NCBI RefSeq assembly: GCF_028550435.1
Contig: NZ_JAQQKV010000001.1
Span: 434,001-498,000 of the forward strand
Reading direction: 5' to 3'
Length of the DNA stretch: 64,000 nucleotides
Origin: Asticcacaulis machinosus
Lineage (GTDB): Bacteria; Pseudomonadota; Alphaproteobacteria; Caulobacterales; Caulobacteraceae
Positions 55,485-64,000 of the stretch are shown here, in pieces; positions within the stretch are counted from its first letter, which is position 1, and each line of letters starts with the position of its first letter. The position numbers were made by a program, and so were the translations under genes. The notes beneath the pieces were generated by a model. It searched no databases, was not told the DNA's origin, and worked only from the letters and a program-made list of their open reading frames with translations.

Positions 55485-56942
55485 GTGATCGCACCTCTAT
55501 CTCCCAATTCCGTTTCATCCGATTCTCTGGTGAGTGCCGGTCTGGGTGAGATTGATCTCAATGCGGCCCGGATAATTCTCGATAAAGCCCTGACGGGGGC
55601 CGACGACGGGGAAATCTTCTTTGAAACCCGTGAAAGCGAATCTCTGGTTTTTGATGACGGACGCCTCAAAGCCTCTGCATACAATGCGGATCAGGGCTTT
55701 GGTTTTCGCGTCGTCGCAGGCCAAACCATAGGTTTTGCCAACAGTGCCGAGCTATCCTTAAGTGCTCTCGAACGCGCCTCCGAAGCGGCTGTACTAGCCA
55801 AAACAGGCATATCGGTTGATACGGCCATAGTTGCCGCCAATCCACGCCGCTCAAACCAGTCACGCTACAAGGCGGTCGATCCATTATCGGAAATGGCCTT
55901 TGCTGAGAAGATCGCTTTACTGCAAGCCATCGATGCCTATGCCCGCGACAAAAATCCGAATGTCGTCCAGGTATCCGCAAGCCTTGCTGCCGAAAAACGC
56001 GCCATCACTATTTTGCGTGGCCAGGGTGAAGTTTATCATGATTATCGTCCACTCATACGCATCAGCATCAGCGTATCGGTCGAAGCCGGCGGAAAGCGTG
56101 AAAGCGCATCCTCCGGCGGCGGTGGCCGCTATAGCCTGTTTGAGATTACCTCGCCCGAACACTGGCAGGCGCAGGTCGATGAGGCTTTGCGTCAGGCTCT
56201 TGTCAATCTTGATGCCACACCAGCCCCCACCGGCGAAATGGATGTCGTGCTGGGCAATGGCTGGCCCGGTGTTCTGCTGCATGAAGCGGTTGGTCACGGC
56301 CTTGAGGGTGATTTCAACCGTAAAGGCACCTCCGCCTTTTCCGGTAAGATGGGGCAGCAGGTCGCGGCCAAAGGTGTCACAGTCGTCGATGACGGCACCA
56401 TCACCGACGCGCGTGGCTCACTCAATATTGACGACGAAGGCACGCCAACCTCATGCACTACCTTAATTGAAGACGGGATTTTGGTTGGCTACATGCACGA
56501 CCGCTTATCGGCCCGACAGATGGGTGTTGAGGCAACCGGCAATGGGCGGCGTCAATCCTATGCGCACCAACCCTTACCGCGCATGACCAATACCTTCATG
56601 CGCGCCGGTAATGACACTCGCGCCGATATGATTGCTTCCACCAAACGCGGGATTTATGCGGCTAATTTCAGCGGCGGGCAGGTCGATATCACCAACGGTA
56701 AATTCGTATTCCAATGCACCGAAGCCTACCTTATCGAAGACGGCAAGGTCACCCGGCCGGTCAAGGGTGCCAGCCTTATCGGTGATGGCCCCGCTGCCAT
56801 GCGCCAGATTGAGATGATAGGCAATGACTTTGCCTTTGATCCGGGAGTCGGTACCTGCGGTAAGGCTGGTCAAAGCGTACCCGTCGGCATTGGCCAGCCC
56901 TCGCTCAAGATCAAAGGCCTTACGGTTGGCGGCACGGGATGA
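55485..56942 (+). CDS. tldD: Metalloprotease TldD
   Basis: A 485-residue TldD that, as a heterodimer with PmbA/TldE, degrades unfolded peptides. The HEAVGHGLEGD zinc-binding motif is at about 265-275. The N-terminal half carries the beta-barrel domain (ATFDDGRLKAS-like). The start is a GTG at 55485 after CAGGAATATCCC. The partner pmbA is not in this window. rnhB overlaps its stop by four bases. Confidence 0.95.
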   Translation: MIAPLSPNSVSSDSLVSAGLGEIDLNAARIILDKALTGADDGEIFFETRESESLVFDDGRLKASAYNADQGFGFRVVAGQTIGFANSAELSLSALERASEAAVLAKTGISVDTAIVAANPRRSNQSRYKAVDPLSEMAFAEKIALLQAIDAYARDKNPNVVQVSASLAAEKRAITILRGQGEVYHDYRPLIRISISVSVEAGGKRESASSGGGGRYSLFEITSPEHWQAQVDEALRQALVNLDATPAPTGEMDVVLGNGWPGVLLHEAVGHGLEGDFNRKGTSAFSGKMGQQVAAKGVTVVDDGTITDARGSLNIDDEGTPTSCTTLIEDGILVGYMHDRLSARQMGVEATGNGRRQSYAHQPLPRMTNTFMRAGNDTRADMIASTKRGIYAANFSGGQVDITNGKFVFQCTEAYLIEDGKVTRPVKGASLIGDGPAAMRQIEMIGNDFAFDPGVGTCGKAGQSVPVGIGQPSLKIKGLTVGGTG

Positions 56943-57574
56943 TTTGCACCGAATCGGCTATAACCGTGTCCATGCCTGATTTAAGCTTTGAATCTCAATT
57001 GACCGGTTATGTCTGCGGCGTCGATGAAGCTGGCCGCGGCCCGTGCGCGGGCCCACTGTGCGTGGCGGCTGTAATACTGGATCAGGATAATATCCCTGAA
57101 ATGATCCGCGATTCCAAGAAACTTACCGAAAAACAACGTTTCAACATCGAACCTTTGATAAAGCAAAGCGCTTTAGCCTGGAGCGTTGTCGAAGTTTCCT
57201 GCGAGCTGATCGATTGCCTGAACATCCTTCAGGCGACTCTATGGGGCATGGCTGAAGCCGTCGCCCGCCTGCCGCTTAAAGCCGATCACGCCCTTATCGA
57301 TGGCAATCGCGCCCCTATCCTCGGCATCCCAGCCCAGACAATCATTAAGGGCGATGATAGGTCGCTATCAATTGCCGCCGCCTCAATACTCGCCAAAACG
57401 GCCCGCGACCGCATAATGATTGAGATGGATTCCATCTATCCGGCCTATGGTTTCAAAAAGCATAAGGGTTATCAGGCCAAAGCCCATTTAGAGGCGATCA
57501 GCTTACACGGCCCCTCGCCCATCCATCGCCGGTCATGGGCCACCGTGCGAAATCTGGCGACCACAGCCCAATAA
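56939..57574 (+). CDS. rnhB: Ribonuclease HII
   Basis: A 211-residue RNase HII that cleaves RNA-DNA hybrids and misincorporated ribonucleotides. The active-site Asp-Glu pair lies in GVDEAGRGPCAGPL; the later acidic residues are in HALIDGN and TARDRIM. Its ATG overlaps the tldD stop (ATGA). An internal ATG at 56972 would remove 11 residues that are not conserved and may be the true start. It precedes ccrM, as in Caulobacter. Confidence 0.95.
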   Translation: MICTESAITVSMPDLSFESQLTGYVCGVDEAGRGPCAGPLCVAAVILDQDNIPEMIRDSKKLTEKQRFNIEPLIKQSALAWSVVEVSCELIDCLNILQATLWGMAEAVARLPLKADHALIDGNRAPILGIPAQTIIKGDDRSLSIAAASILAKTARDRIMIEMDSIYPAYGFKKHKGYQAKAHLEAISLHGPSPIHRRSWATVRNLATTAQ

Positions 57575-57585
57575 AAGAACAAAAC

Positions 57586-57699
57586 GAATCCAAAAGTGAG
57601 TCTTTCAGGACTCACTCACATAAAAATGATTCGCCTGATTCTCAACGAGTCAAGTTTTCACCTTTTGTTAACCACAAGAGATTCTATTCCTTTGGATTC
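57586..57699. promoter_or_regulatory. Cluster of eight GANTC sites upstream of ccrM
   Basis: GANTC starts at 57586, 57598, 57609, 57628, 57637, 57647, 57680 and 57695. Most spacings are near one, two or three helical turns. The sites at 57598 and 57609 form the arms of a hairpin, AGTGAGTC-TTTCAG-GACTCACT (57595-57616). GTTAACCA at 57667-57674 matches a CtrA half-site. All this lies in the gap between rnhB and ccrM, so it is the presumed ccrM control region. Confidence 0.8.
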
Positions 57700-57734
57700 A
57701 GAGCATTACATTCGTGCTCTCATTTGACCCATAA

Positions 57735-58865
<1,131 letters not shown>

Positions 58866-58869
58866 GGTT

Positions 58870-58905
58870 AAAAAGGCTCTGAAATTAAGATTTCAGAGCC
58901 TTTTT
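58870..58905 (+). terminator. Intrinsic terminator of ccrM
   Basis: A perfect 16-bp stem AAAAAGGCTCTGAAAT / ATTTCAGAGCCTTTTT with a 4-base loop, starting 4 bases after the ccrM stop. Confidence 0.95.
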
Positions 58906-59050
58906 AACAACAGTTAGTAGTCATTATCGCCCCGTAAAAATCAAATTCAATTATTTTTGCTTGCTTTCGATCTTTTTTCACCCCCACTATTTATCCCATA
59001 AATAAATCGCCTAACGCGATGATCATAAGTCTGCATGGGAGACTAAAGGG

Positions 59051-60457
59051 ATGAAATTCACCAAAGCCCTGACGGGTATGGTTTTGGCCATATTTGGACT
59101 GCAGCTTGGTTCTGTGGCATTTGCGCAGACACGGCAGCAATCGGCTGAACGCGCGCGCGCCGCCGAGCAGGCTCAAGCCCTCAAAGAGGCGACGAAACTG
59201 GTTCCTCAGTTTGGCATGCCGTGTGAAATTGTTGAGGCTCAATCTCTGGGTCAGGTTGAGGCGACTAAGGACGGCAAAACCGTCGCGGCCACCACTTATG
59301 AAGTTGCCTGCAAAAATCAGCAAGGCTTTCTGATCATGGAAAACAAAGGCAATGCTTTTGGGGACCCAATAGATTGCCTGCAGGCACAAACACTCAATAA
59401 ACAAAATCCCGGCGCTATGGTTTGTAAACTGAAAGCCAACCGCACGAGCCATTACTGGCTGGGCCCGATTGCTCAGACCAAAATTCCCAATTGCGCGATT
59501 GCCAGTGCCCGCTGGATAGGGCCGAATGTCAGCAAAGACAAAGAACTGTATGAAATTGCGTGTAAAAATGCCCCTGGGGGTATATTCACAGTCCCTACTC
59601 ACAAATCCAAGGATCAGTCAGTCGAATTCCTGAATTGTCTTAAGGTTGAGGGCACGTCTCTGAAATGCGAAAGCACCGCCCATGAAACCGCAGTGCAATA
59701 TCTGTCGCCTCAGGTTAAAAAATCCGGCACCGGATGCGCAATGTCAAATGCCCGCTTTGTGGGTGCTACAAAAGAGGCAGAATATTACGAAATCGGTTGC
59801 GGCGAAAAGCCCGGCTTTATCATGGTCACTGATTTAGACGCCCAATACAAAGCCACCGTTGGTTGCGACAAAGCGGCAAGCATCGGCGGCTGTCAATTTA
59901 CGGATGTGAGCGCCCTGAAAGCCAAGCAACAGGCTGATATGGATGCCGGAAAGGCCAAATTTGAAGCCGCTCTAACCAAGGGCGGTGTAAGCTGCACCAT
60001 CGAAAACTACGCCAAGCTCGGCTATCAATCCGACACCAAACGCGAACTCGTTGAATTTAAATGCACGCAAATGCCTCTGGGGTTAATTGCCCTAATCCCG
60101 GCAGAAGGCGCCACCAGCACCTTTGAAAGCTACGATTGTTTTGCCGCAAAAACCCTGGAAGTGCCGTGCAAATTCGTTAGCGAAAACGACATGATCGCCC
60201 ACCTGAAAGGGCTTGCGGCCGGCCACAAATCTATCCCGCAGGCGTGCGTAATCGATAAGGCGCGCTATGCGTTTACAGGCGGCAAAGGTGAGATTGTTAT
60301 GGAAATCGGCTGCGACAACAAAATGGGTTATATCACCGTACTTAATAAGGCCCGCACAGCCCTTAATCCGGTCGTGCCCTGCCATATTGCCGCCACCAAC
60401 CCCAACGTGCCTGAGAAATGCACTATTGCCGGAAACGGTAGCAACAAAGGCGTTTAA
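59051..60457 (+). CDS. Exported five-repeat cysteine-rich protein, function unknown
   Basis: A 468-residue protein with a signal peptide (cleavage after VAFAQ) and a helical, charged stretch of about 25 residues. Then come five diverged repeats of about 75-85 residues, each starting with a Cys followed by I/A-x-x-A/Y (CEIVEA, CAIASA, CAMSNA, CTIENY, CVIDKA), a YEVACKN/YEIACKN/YEIGCGE/VEFKCTQ/MEIGCDN strand, a hydrophobic strand, and two later Cys. About 20 cysteines in all suggest disulphides formed in the periplasm, where the two DsbA-like proteins 2 kb away may act. The family is not recognised. Confidence 0.85.
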   Translation: MKFTKALTGMVLAIFGLQLGSVAFAQTRQQSAERARAAEQAQALKEATKLVPQFGMPCEIVEAQSLGQVEATKDGKTVAATTYEVACKNQQGFLIMENKGNAFGDPIDCLQAQTLNKQNPGAMVCKLKANRTSHYWLGPIAQTKIPNCAIASARWIGPNVSKDKELYEIACKNAPGGIFTVPTHKSKDQSVEFLNCLKVEGTSLKCESTAHETAVQYLSPQVKKSGTGCAMSNARFVGATKEAEYYEIGCGEKPGFIMVTDLDAQYKATVGCDKAASIGGCQFTDVSALKAKQQADMDAGKAKFEAALTKGGVSCTIENYAKLGYQSDTKRELVEFKCTQMPLGLIALIPAEGATSTFESYDCFAAKTLEVPCKFVSENDMIAHLKGLAAGHKSIPQACVIDKARYAFTGGKGEIVMEIGCDNKMGYITVLNKARTALNPVVPCHIAATNPNVPEKCTIAGNGSNKGV

Positions 60458-60459
60458 AT

Positions 60460-61548
60460 TCACATTGGAAGAAACTTTAAAGCCTTGCCGAAAACCGTCG
60501 GCAAGGCTTTTTCATTGCCAAATCCAAGTCGCTGAAAACGATTATTCTGCCGCAAAAATTCAGACATTTCGTCCTCTGTCAGCCTTTGCAGCCATACGTT
60601 TTGAGTGAGCGCGAAATGCGTAAAGACATGCTCATATTGACCAATCAATTCCGCCGCCACATCCGCTATCAATAGTTGATCCAAGACATCATTATCCACC
60701 CACACATCACCGCGCCATTCAAGATGCGGCAGCCCCAGCATTCCCCCAAGTAAACCTTTATCCGGGCGCCTCTCAACAATAAATCCTTCATTTGAGACCA
60801 GTAAAAATACCGCACCATATCGCCTAGGCTTTGCCGCCTTGGCCAGTCTGACCGGATAGCGTTCCGCCTGATCCAACTCATAAGCCAAGCATCCCTCGCT
60901 AAGCGGACATTCACCACATTTTGGTGACTTCGGGCGGCAGACACCTGACGCCAGATCCATCAGCGCTTGCGGCCAGTCAGCCGCTCTGTCTTCACTGACC
61001 CACTGAGCAGCCAGAGCTTTAAGTTTAGGCTTGGCCGCGGGCATAGACTCATCAACCGCATAGATCCGGCTCATGATGCGCTCAATATTGCCGTCGACAA
61101 CATTCGCCGGTTTATCAAACGCAAAAGCTGCGACCGCCGCCGCCGTATAGGGGCCAAAGCTGGGGATTTTCAGCAAGCTTATCTCGTCATCGGGAAAGCC
61201 CCCCTGATACTGGCTGACGACCATGCGCGCGCCTTTGAGCAGGTTGCGCGCTCTTGAGTAATAACCAAGTCCGGCCCACGCCGCCATCACCTCACCATCA
61301 TCTGCCTGTGCCAAATCCTGCACGGTTGGCCAGCGCTTCAAAAATGTCTCAAAATAAGGCTGGGCGTGAGGCACAGTTGTCTGCTGCAACATCACCTCAG
61401 ACAACCATACAGCATACGGATCAACTGTTGATTTTTTGCCCGGCGCACGCCGCCAAGGCAATGTGCGTGCATGAAGATCGTACCAGCTCAGTAAATCTGT
61501 CCGTAAACGCGAGACATCATTCTCAGTTAGGTTTATAGTCGCAGCCAT
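60460..61548 (-). CDS. mutY: A/G-specific adenine glycosylase
   Basis: A 362-residue MutY that removes adenine opposite 8-oxoguanine. The catalytic Glu is in LSEVMLQQT and the Asp in NVVDGN; the helix-hairpin-helix GPYTAAAVAAF precedes it. The [4Fe-4S] cysteines fit C-X6-C-X2-C-X5-C (CRPKSPKCGECPLSEGC). The C-terminal MutT-like domain recognises 8-oxoG. The ATG at 61548 is chosen because conservation begins about 15 residues later; its ATG shares bases with that of the divergent dciA-like gene. A hairpin at 60479-60512 lies within its last codons. Confidence 0.95.
   Translation of the reverse strand: MAATINLTENDVSRLRTDLLSWYDLHARTLPWRRAPGKKSTVDPYAVWLSEVMLQQTTVPHAQPYFETFLKRWPTVQDLAQADDGEVMAAWAGLGYYSRARNLLKGARMVVSQYQGGFPDDEISLLKIPSFGPYTAAAVAAFAFDKPANVVDGNIERIMSRIYAVDESMPAAKPKLKALAAQWVSEDRAADWPQALMDLASGVCRPKSPKCGECPLSEGCLAYELDQAERYPVRLAKAAKPRRYGAVFLLVSNEGFIVERRPDKGLLGGMLGLPHLEWRGDVWVDNDVLDQLLIADVAAELIGQYEHVFTHFALTQNVWLQRLTEDEMSEFLRQNNRFQRLGFGNEKALPTVFGKALKFLPM
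60479..60512 (+). terminator. Intrinsic terminator inside the mutY coding end
   Basis: AAAGCCTTGCCGA-AAACCG-TCGGCAAGGCTTT followed by TT, a 13-bp perfect stem. It lies 21 bases after the stop of the cysteine-repeat gene and serves that transcript. The same bases encode the C-terminal residues of mutY on the other strand. Confidence 0.82.
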
Positions 61549-62203
61549 GAAGCGGAACCTACCATCCCTTGAAGACGCGGTCGCCATTTTGCGCGCCACA
61601 CGCACTAAGCGGATGCCTAAACCGCCGCCCCCTGTCAACCGCCAGATCGCGCCGATGCTCAAAACCCTCAGCGCTCGTTTTGAAGCGTATGATACCGGTG
61701 CCGGGAGGCTCAAAAATCGATGGCCTGAGATTGTCGGCGAATCCTTAAGCAAGCTGTCAGAGCCGGTGAAAATCATTGCCGCCCGAGCGCCCGCCCAAAC
61801 CTCTGCCCGTGGCAGCCTGTCAAAGTCCGCCGCGCCCCCCACCATCAGTCGTGTCACTACCAGTGGCGGTATTCTCGAAATCCGCTGCGAAGGTGCTTAT
61901 GCCCCCATCCTTCAGCATCAGCAGGATTTGATCCTGTCGCGCGTCAATCTGTTTTTAGGGGCGGGCTCAGTTGGTCGTCTACGCATTGTTCAGGGGCAGG
62001 TCGCAAAGTCAGCCCTGAGAGGCAATACCGCCCCCCGCTCAAAACCGCTTAGTGCCGAACAGGAATTGATCCTTCAAAACAGTCTGCGTGACGTGACGGA
62101 TGAGCGCTTGAAACGAACCCTGTTGAAACTTGGCCGCGCCGTCATTGCCAAAGATAACGCCACGACCTCCGAAAACACAAAGCCCCCCTTGCCGAGGTCA
62201 TAA
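61547..62203 (+). CDS. DUF721 (DciA-like) protein
   Basis: A 218-residue DUF721 family member. The conserved core (about 45-150) includes WPEIVGESLSKLSEPVKI and LEIRCEGAYAPILQHQQDLIL; the C-terminus is basic and likely disordered. DUF721 proteins include DciA, which loads the replicative helicase DnaB in bacteria lacking DnaC, so this is a good candidate for that role. The start ATG overlaps that of mutY on the other strand. It continues the mutY-dciA-dsbA-smc order. Confidence 0.82.
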   Translation: MKRNLPSLEDAVAILRATRTKRMPKPPPPVNRQIAPMLKTLSARFEAYDTGAGRLKNRWPEIVGESLSKLSEPVKIIAARAPAQTSARGSLSKSAAPPTISRVTTSGGILEIRCEGAYAPILQHQQDLILSRVNLFLGAGSVGRLRIVQGQVAKSALRGNTAPRSKPLSAEQELILQNSLRDVTDERLKRTLLKLGRAVIAKDNATTSENTKPPLPRS

Positions 62204-62312
62204 TCTCGCCTTACACAGGCTTAAGAAGTAAGGCTGCATGCGGAATCAGCTATTGATCCCAAGCGGCTATAATACCCATCCCCGATTTCCGTTGCTACAC
62301 GTGGTGTCATAT

Positions 62313-62933
62313 ATGTCTATGAACTTTGGAAAATTCCTGACCGTGGCCACCCTTGGTCTGGGCCTGATGGTGTCTGCCTGCTCAAAAGGCGGGGATGCAG
62401 TTAAGTCAGATGACATGGTGCTGGGGTCCGAAACGGCACCGATCACCCTGGTCGAATATGCGTCCGTGACCTGCAGCCACTGTGCGCAGTTTAATGAAAC
62501 CGTATTTCCGGACATCAAGAAAAACTATATTGATACGGGCAAGGTTAAATATATCTTCCGTGAGTTCCTGACGCCGCCCAATGATGTCTCGGCCGCAGGG
62601 GTTTTGCTGGCCCGATGCGCTGGTAAGGACAAATATTTTCAGGTGATCGACTCCGTTATGCGGTCACAGCGGGAAATTTTTGAGACCGGAGATGCCAAAG
62701 GTGTGCTTTTGCGCGTGGCCAAAACGGCTGGCCTGTCGGATGACGATTTCAACAAGTGCGTCACCGACCCCGAAGGCCTGAAGCGTATTAACGCGAACAT
62801 GGAAGCCGCTATCAAAGAACACAATATCACCGGCACCCCCACCTTCCTGATCAACGGCAAGAAGTACGATTATAAAGGCGGCGACATCAAAGAATTCGAC
62901 GCAGCCTTTGCCGCAGCATCGCCTGCTAAATAG
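62313..62933 (+). CDS. DsbA family thiol oxidoreductase, lipoprotein
   Basis: A 206-residue thioredoxin-fold protein. The signal ends in the lipobox MVSAC (Cys18 counted from the ATG at 62313). The active site CSHC is in YASVTCSHCAQF, and the cis-Pro segment is GTPTFLING. This is the DsbA/BdbD-like type that introduces disulphides in the periplasm. The longer frame from 62238 has no signal-like start. A second, related gene follows 17 bases downstream. Confidence 0.92.
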   Translation: MSMNFGKFLTVATLGLGLMVSACSKGGDAVKSDDMVLGSETAPITLVEYASVTCSHCAQFNETVFPDIKKNYIDTGKVKYIFREFLTPPNDVSAAGVLLARCAGKDKYFQVIDSVMRSQREIFETGDAKGVLLRVAKTAGLSDDDFNKCVTDPEGLKRINANMEAAIKEHNITGTPTFLINGKKYDYKGGDIKEFDAAFAAASPAK

Positions 62934-62950
62934 ATCGTTCAATAGCTTCG

Positions 62951-63661
62951 ATGATGAAACTGCCGCACATAGACATACTCAAGGCGCGTAATCTCAGAGG
63001 GCTGGTGCTTCGCTGCGCCCTTGGGCTTACGGCAGGGTTTGCGGTAGTGGCGCCCATATCATTGTACGCGCAAAACAAGGCCGCCTCTCAGGCCGAACTC
63101 CCTGAGATGTTCAAAGGCAACCCCAAGGCCCCTGTCGAAGTCATTCAATACGCGTCCGCCACCTGCTCGCACTGCGCGCATTGGCATACATCGGTCTGGC
63201 CAGAGTTTGAAAAAAAGTACGTCAAAACCGGCAAGGTCAAGTTCACGTTCCGGGAAGTGGCGACGCAACCGGCTAATGTAGCCTTTGGGGTCTACATGGT
63301 CGGGCGGTGCGCCGCCGCCAAACCACCCGCCAAAATGACGGCGTCTACAGCTTATTTCACGGTTGTCGACGGCTTCCTGAAAGATCAGGCTAAGGTCGCC
63401 CAGAGCGGCGACGCCCTGACTGAGATTAAAACTCTGGCCGCGCGTGTCGGTATGGATGATGCGGCGCTGGACACCTGCCTTAAGGACGAGGCGCTGTTTC
63501 AAAAGGTTCGTGATCGCATGGAGAAAACCATGCAGGCCAATAAGGTCGAAGGCACACCAACCTTCTTCGTAAATGGTGTGCGCCTTGACGGTGAAACAGA
63601 CCTGAAAGATTTTGACGCCGCCATTGCCGCCGCGCAAAAACCGAAAAAGAAATCATCTTAA
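62951..63661 (+). CDS. DsbA family thiol oxidoreductase
   Basis: A 236-residue relative of the preceding protein. A long basic N-terminus precedes a hydrophobic segment (about 18-38) that acts as a signal peptide (ending near SLYAQ), with no lipobox. CSHC is in YASATCSHCAHW; the cis-Pro segment is GTPTFFVNG. An insertion after VGRCAA distinguishes it from the first copy. The pair looks like a diverged tandem duplication, one lipid-anchored and one soluble. smc begins three bases downstream. Confidence 0.93.
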   Translation: MMKLPHIDILKARNLRGLVLRCALGLTAGFAVVAPISLYAQNKAASQAELPEMFKGNPKAPVEVIQYASATCSHCAHWHTSVWPEFEKKYVKTGKVKFTFREVATQPANVAFGVYMVGRCAAAKPPAKMTASTAYFTVVDGFLKDQAKVAQSGDALTEIKTLAARVGMDDAALDTCLKDEALFQKVRDRMEKTMQANKVEGTPTFFVNGVRLDGETDLKDFDAAIAAAQKPKKKSS

Positions 63662-63664
63662 GAC

Positions 63665-64000
63665 GTGCAGTTTCAGCGGCTTAAACTTTCCGGATTCAAG
63701 TCTTTCGTCGATGCGTCTGAATTTCGCATCGACCCAGGCCTTACGGGCATAGTGGGCCCCAATGGTTGCGGAAAATCCAATCTGCTGGAGGCCTTGCGTT
63801 GGGTCATGGGCGCCACCTCTGCCAAGGCCATGCGTGGCGCCGGCATGGATGATGTCATTTTTGCCGGATCCGACAAACGTCCGTCGCGTAACTGGGCCGA
63901 AGTTACCCTTACCATTGATAATACCGATCGTCTGGCACCGCAGCCCTTTACCGATCAACCTGTTTTGGACGTGGCACGCCGTATCGACCGTGGCGCAGGA
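63665..64000 (+). CDS. smc: Chromosome segregation protein SMC (partial, 5' end)
   Basis: The first 112 codons of smc, cut off by the end of the window. The GTG at 63665 gives [20 protein letters not shown], then the Walker A motif [19 protein letters not shown] and the [14 protein letters not shown] segment of the SMC ATPase head. The start is three bases after the stop of the upstream dsbA-like gene and has no separate ribosome binding site, suggesting coupling. Confidence 0.95.
   Translation, partial: MQFQRLKLSGFKSFVDASEFRIDPGLTGIVGPNGCGKSNLLEALRWVMGATSAKAMRGAGMDDVIFAGSDKRPSRNWAEVTLTIDNTDRLAPQPFTDQPVLDVARRIDRGAG

Noticed and set aside
55286-55549. An 87-aa frame between coxB and tldD
   Set aside because: It overlaps the start of tldD in another frame and shows no family features.

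Overview
The window looks like a chromosomal segment of an alphaproteobacterium of the Caulobacterales, most probably an Asticcacaulis-like member of the Caulobacteraceae. The evidence is a CcrM-type GANTC methyltransferase next to rnhB, the order ccrM - (exported protein) - mutY - DUF721/dciA - two dsbA-like genes - smc, a class I lysyl-tRNA synthetase, an alphaproteobacterial cox cluster (coxB-coxA-ctaB-coxF-ctaG-coxC-surf1), and a large TonB-dependent receptor. The genus is inferred, not proven. Almost all of the window is dense core genome. The one clearly decayed accessory stretch is about 17515-19594, beside a tRNA-Gln.

Layout. 1-5313: tRNA-Thr, a GAF-VOC fusion, a c-type cytochrome lipoprotein, an outer-membrane protein, an NfeD/stomatin pair and a Nudix hydrolase. 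5389-10391: an FAD-linked 2-hydroxyacid dehydrogenase, two tandem double-receiver response regulators, yaaA and a Sua5/TsaC tRNA-modification enzyme. 10431-17514: a cytochrome b561-YceI fusion, an acyl-CoA dehydrogenase, a trypsin-like protease, an S9A peptidase and a GNAT acetyltransferase. 17515-19653: transposase remnant, DUF1349 gene, serine-recombinase remnant, tRNA-Gln. 19858-26142: trhO, sppA and a TonB-dependent receptor. 26612-33406: DUF1499 gene, kinase fusion, HAD phosphatase, pdxH, a J-domain protein, aroC and pirin. 33403-41075: lipoproteins, queE-queC, tandem thioesterases, an S24-type regulator, a beta-lactamase-fold hydrolase and lysK. 41255-48656: a repeat lipoprotein, a MerR regulator with an acyl-CoA dehydrogenase, a peroxiredoxin, YqgE and an M16 peptidase. 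48662-55049: the cytochrome c oxidase operon on the minus strand. 55485-64000: tldD-rnhB, ccrM, a five-repeat cysteine-rich exported protein, mutY/dciA, two DsbA-like proteins and the 5' part of smc.

How they work together. The cox block encodes the aa3-type oxidase subunits and their heme and copper assembly factors. The right end groups chromosome-cycle functions: DNA methylation, mismatch-oxidation repair, probable helicase loading and chromosome condensation. queE and queC overlap and supply 7-deazaguanine for queuosine; trhO and tsaC add further tRNA modification. The MerR regulator has a near-perfect inverted repeat 17 bases before its start codon, resembling the LiuR operators of branched-chain or fatty acid catabolism, and probably controls the acyl-CoA dehydrogenase behind it.

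Most notable observations: (1) eight GANTC sites lie within 114 bases just upstream of ccrM, two of them forming the arms of a perfect hairpin; (2) the gene between ccrM and mutY encodes an exported protein built of five diverged cysteine-rich repeats that I cannot assign to a family; (3) mutY and dciA start divergently from one shared CATG; (4) a hairpin between lysK and a beta-lactamase-like gene overlaps that gene's ribosome binding site; (5) two stacked palindromes precede the pirin gene; (6) several unusual domain fusions occur. I did not see an unmistakable new defence or mobile system.
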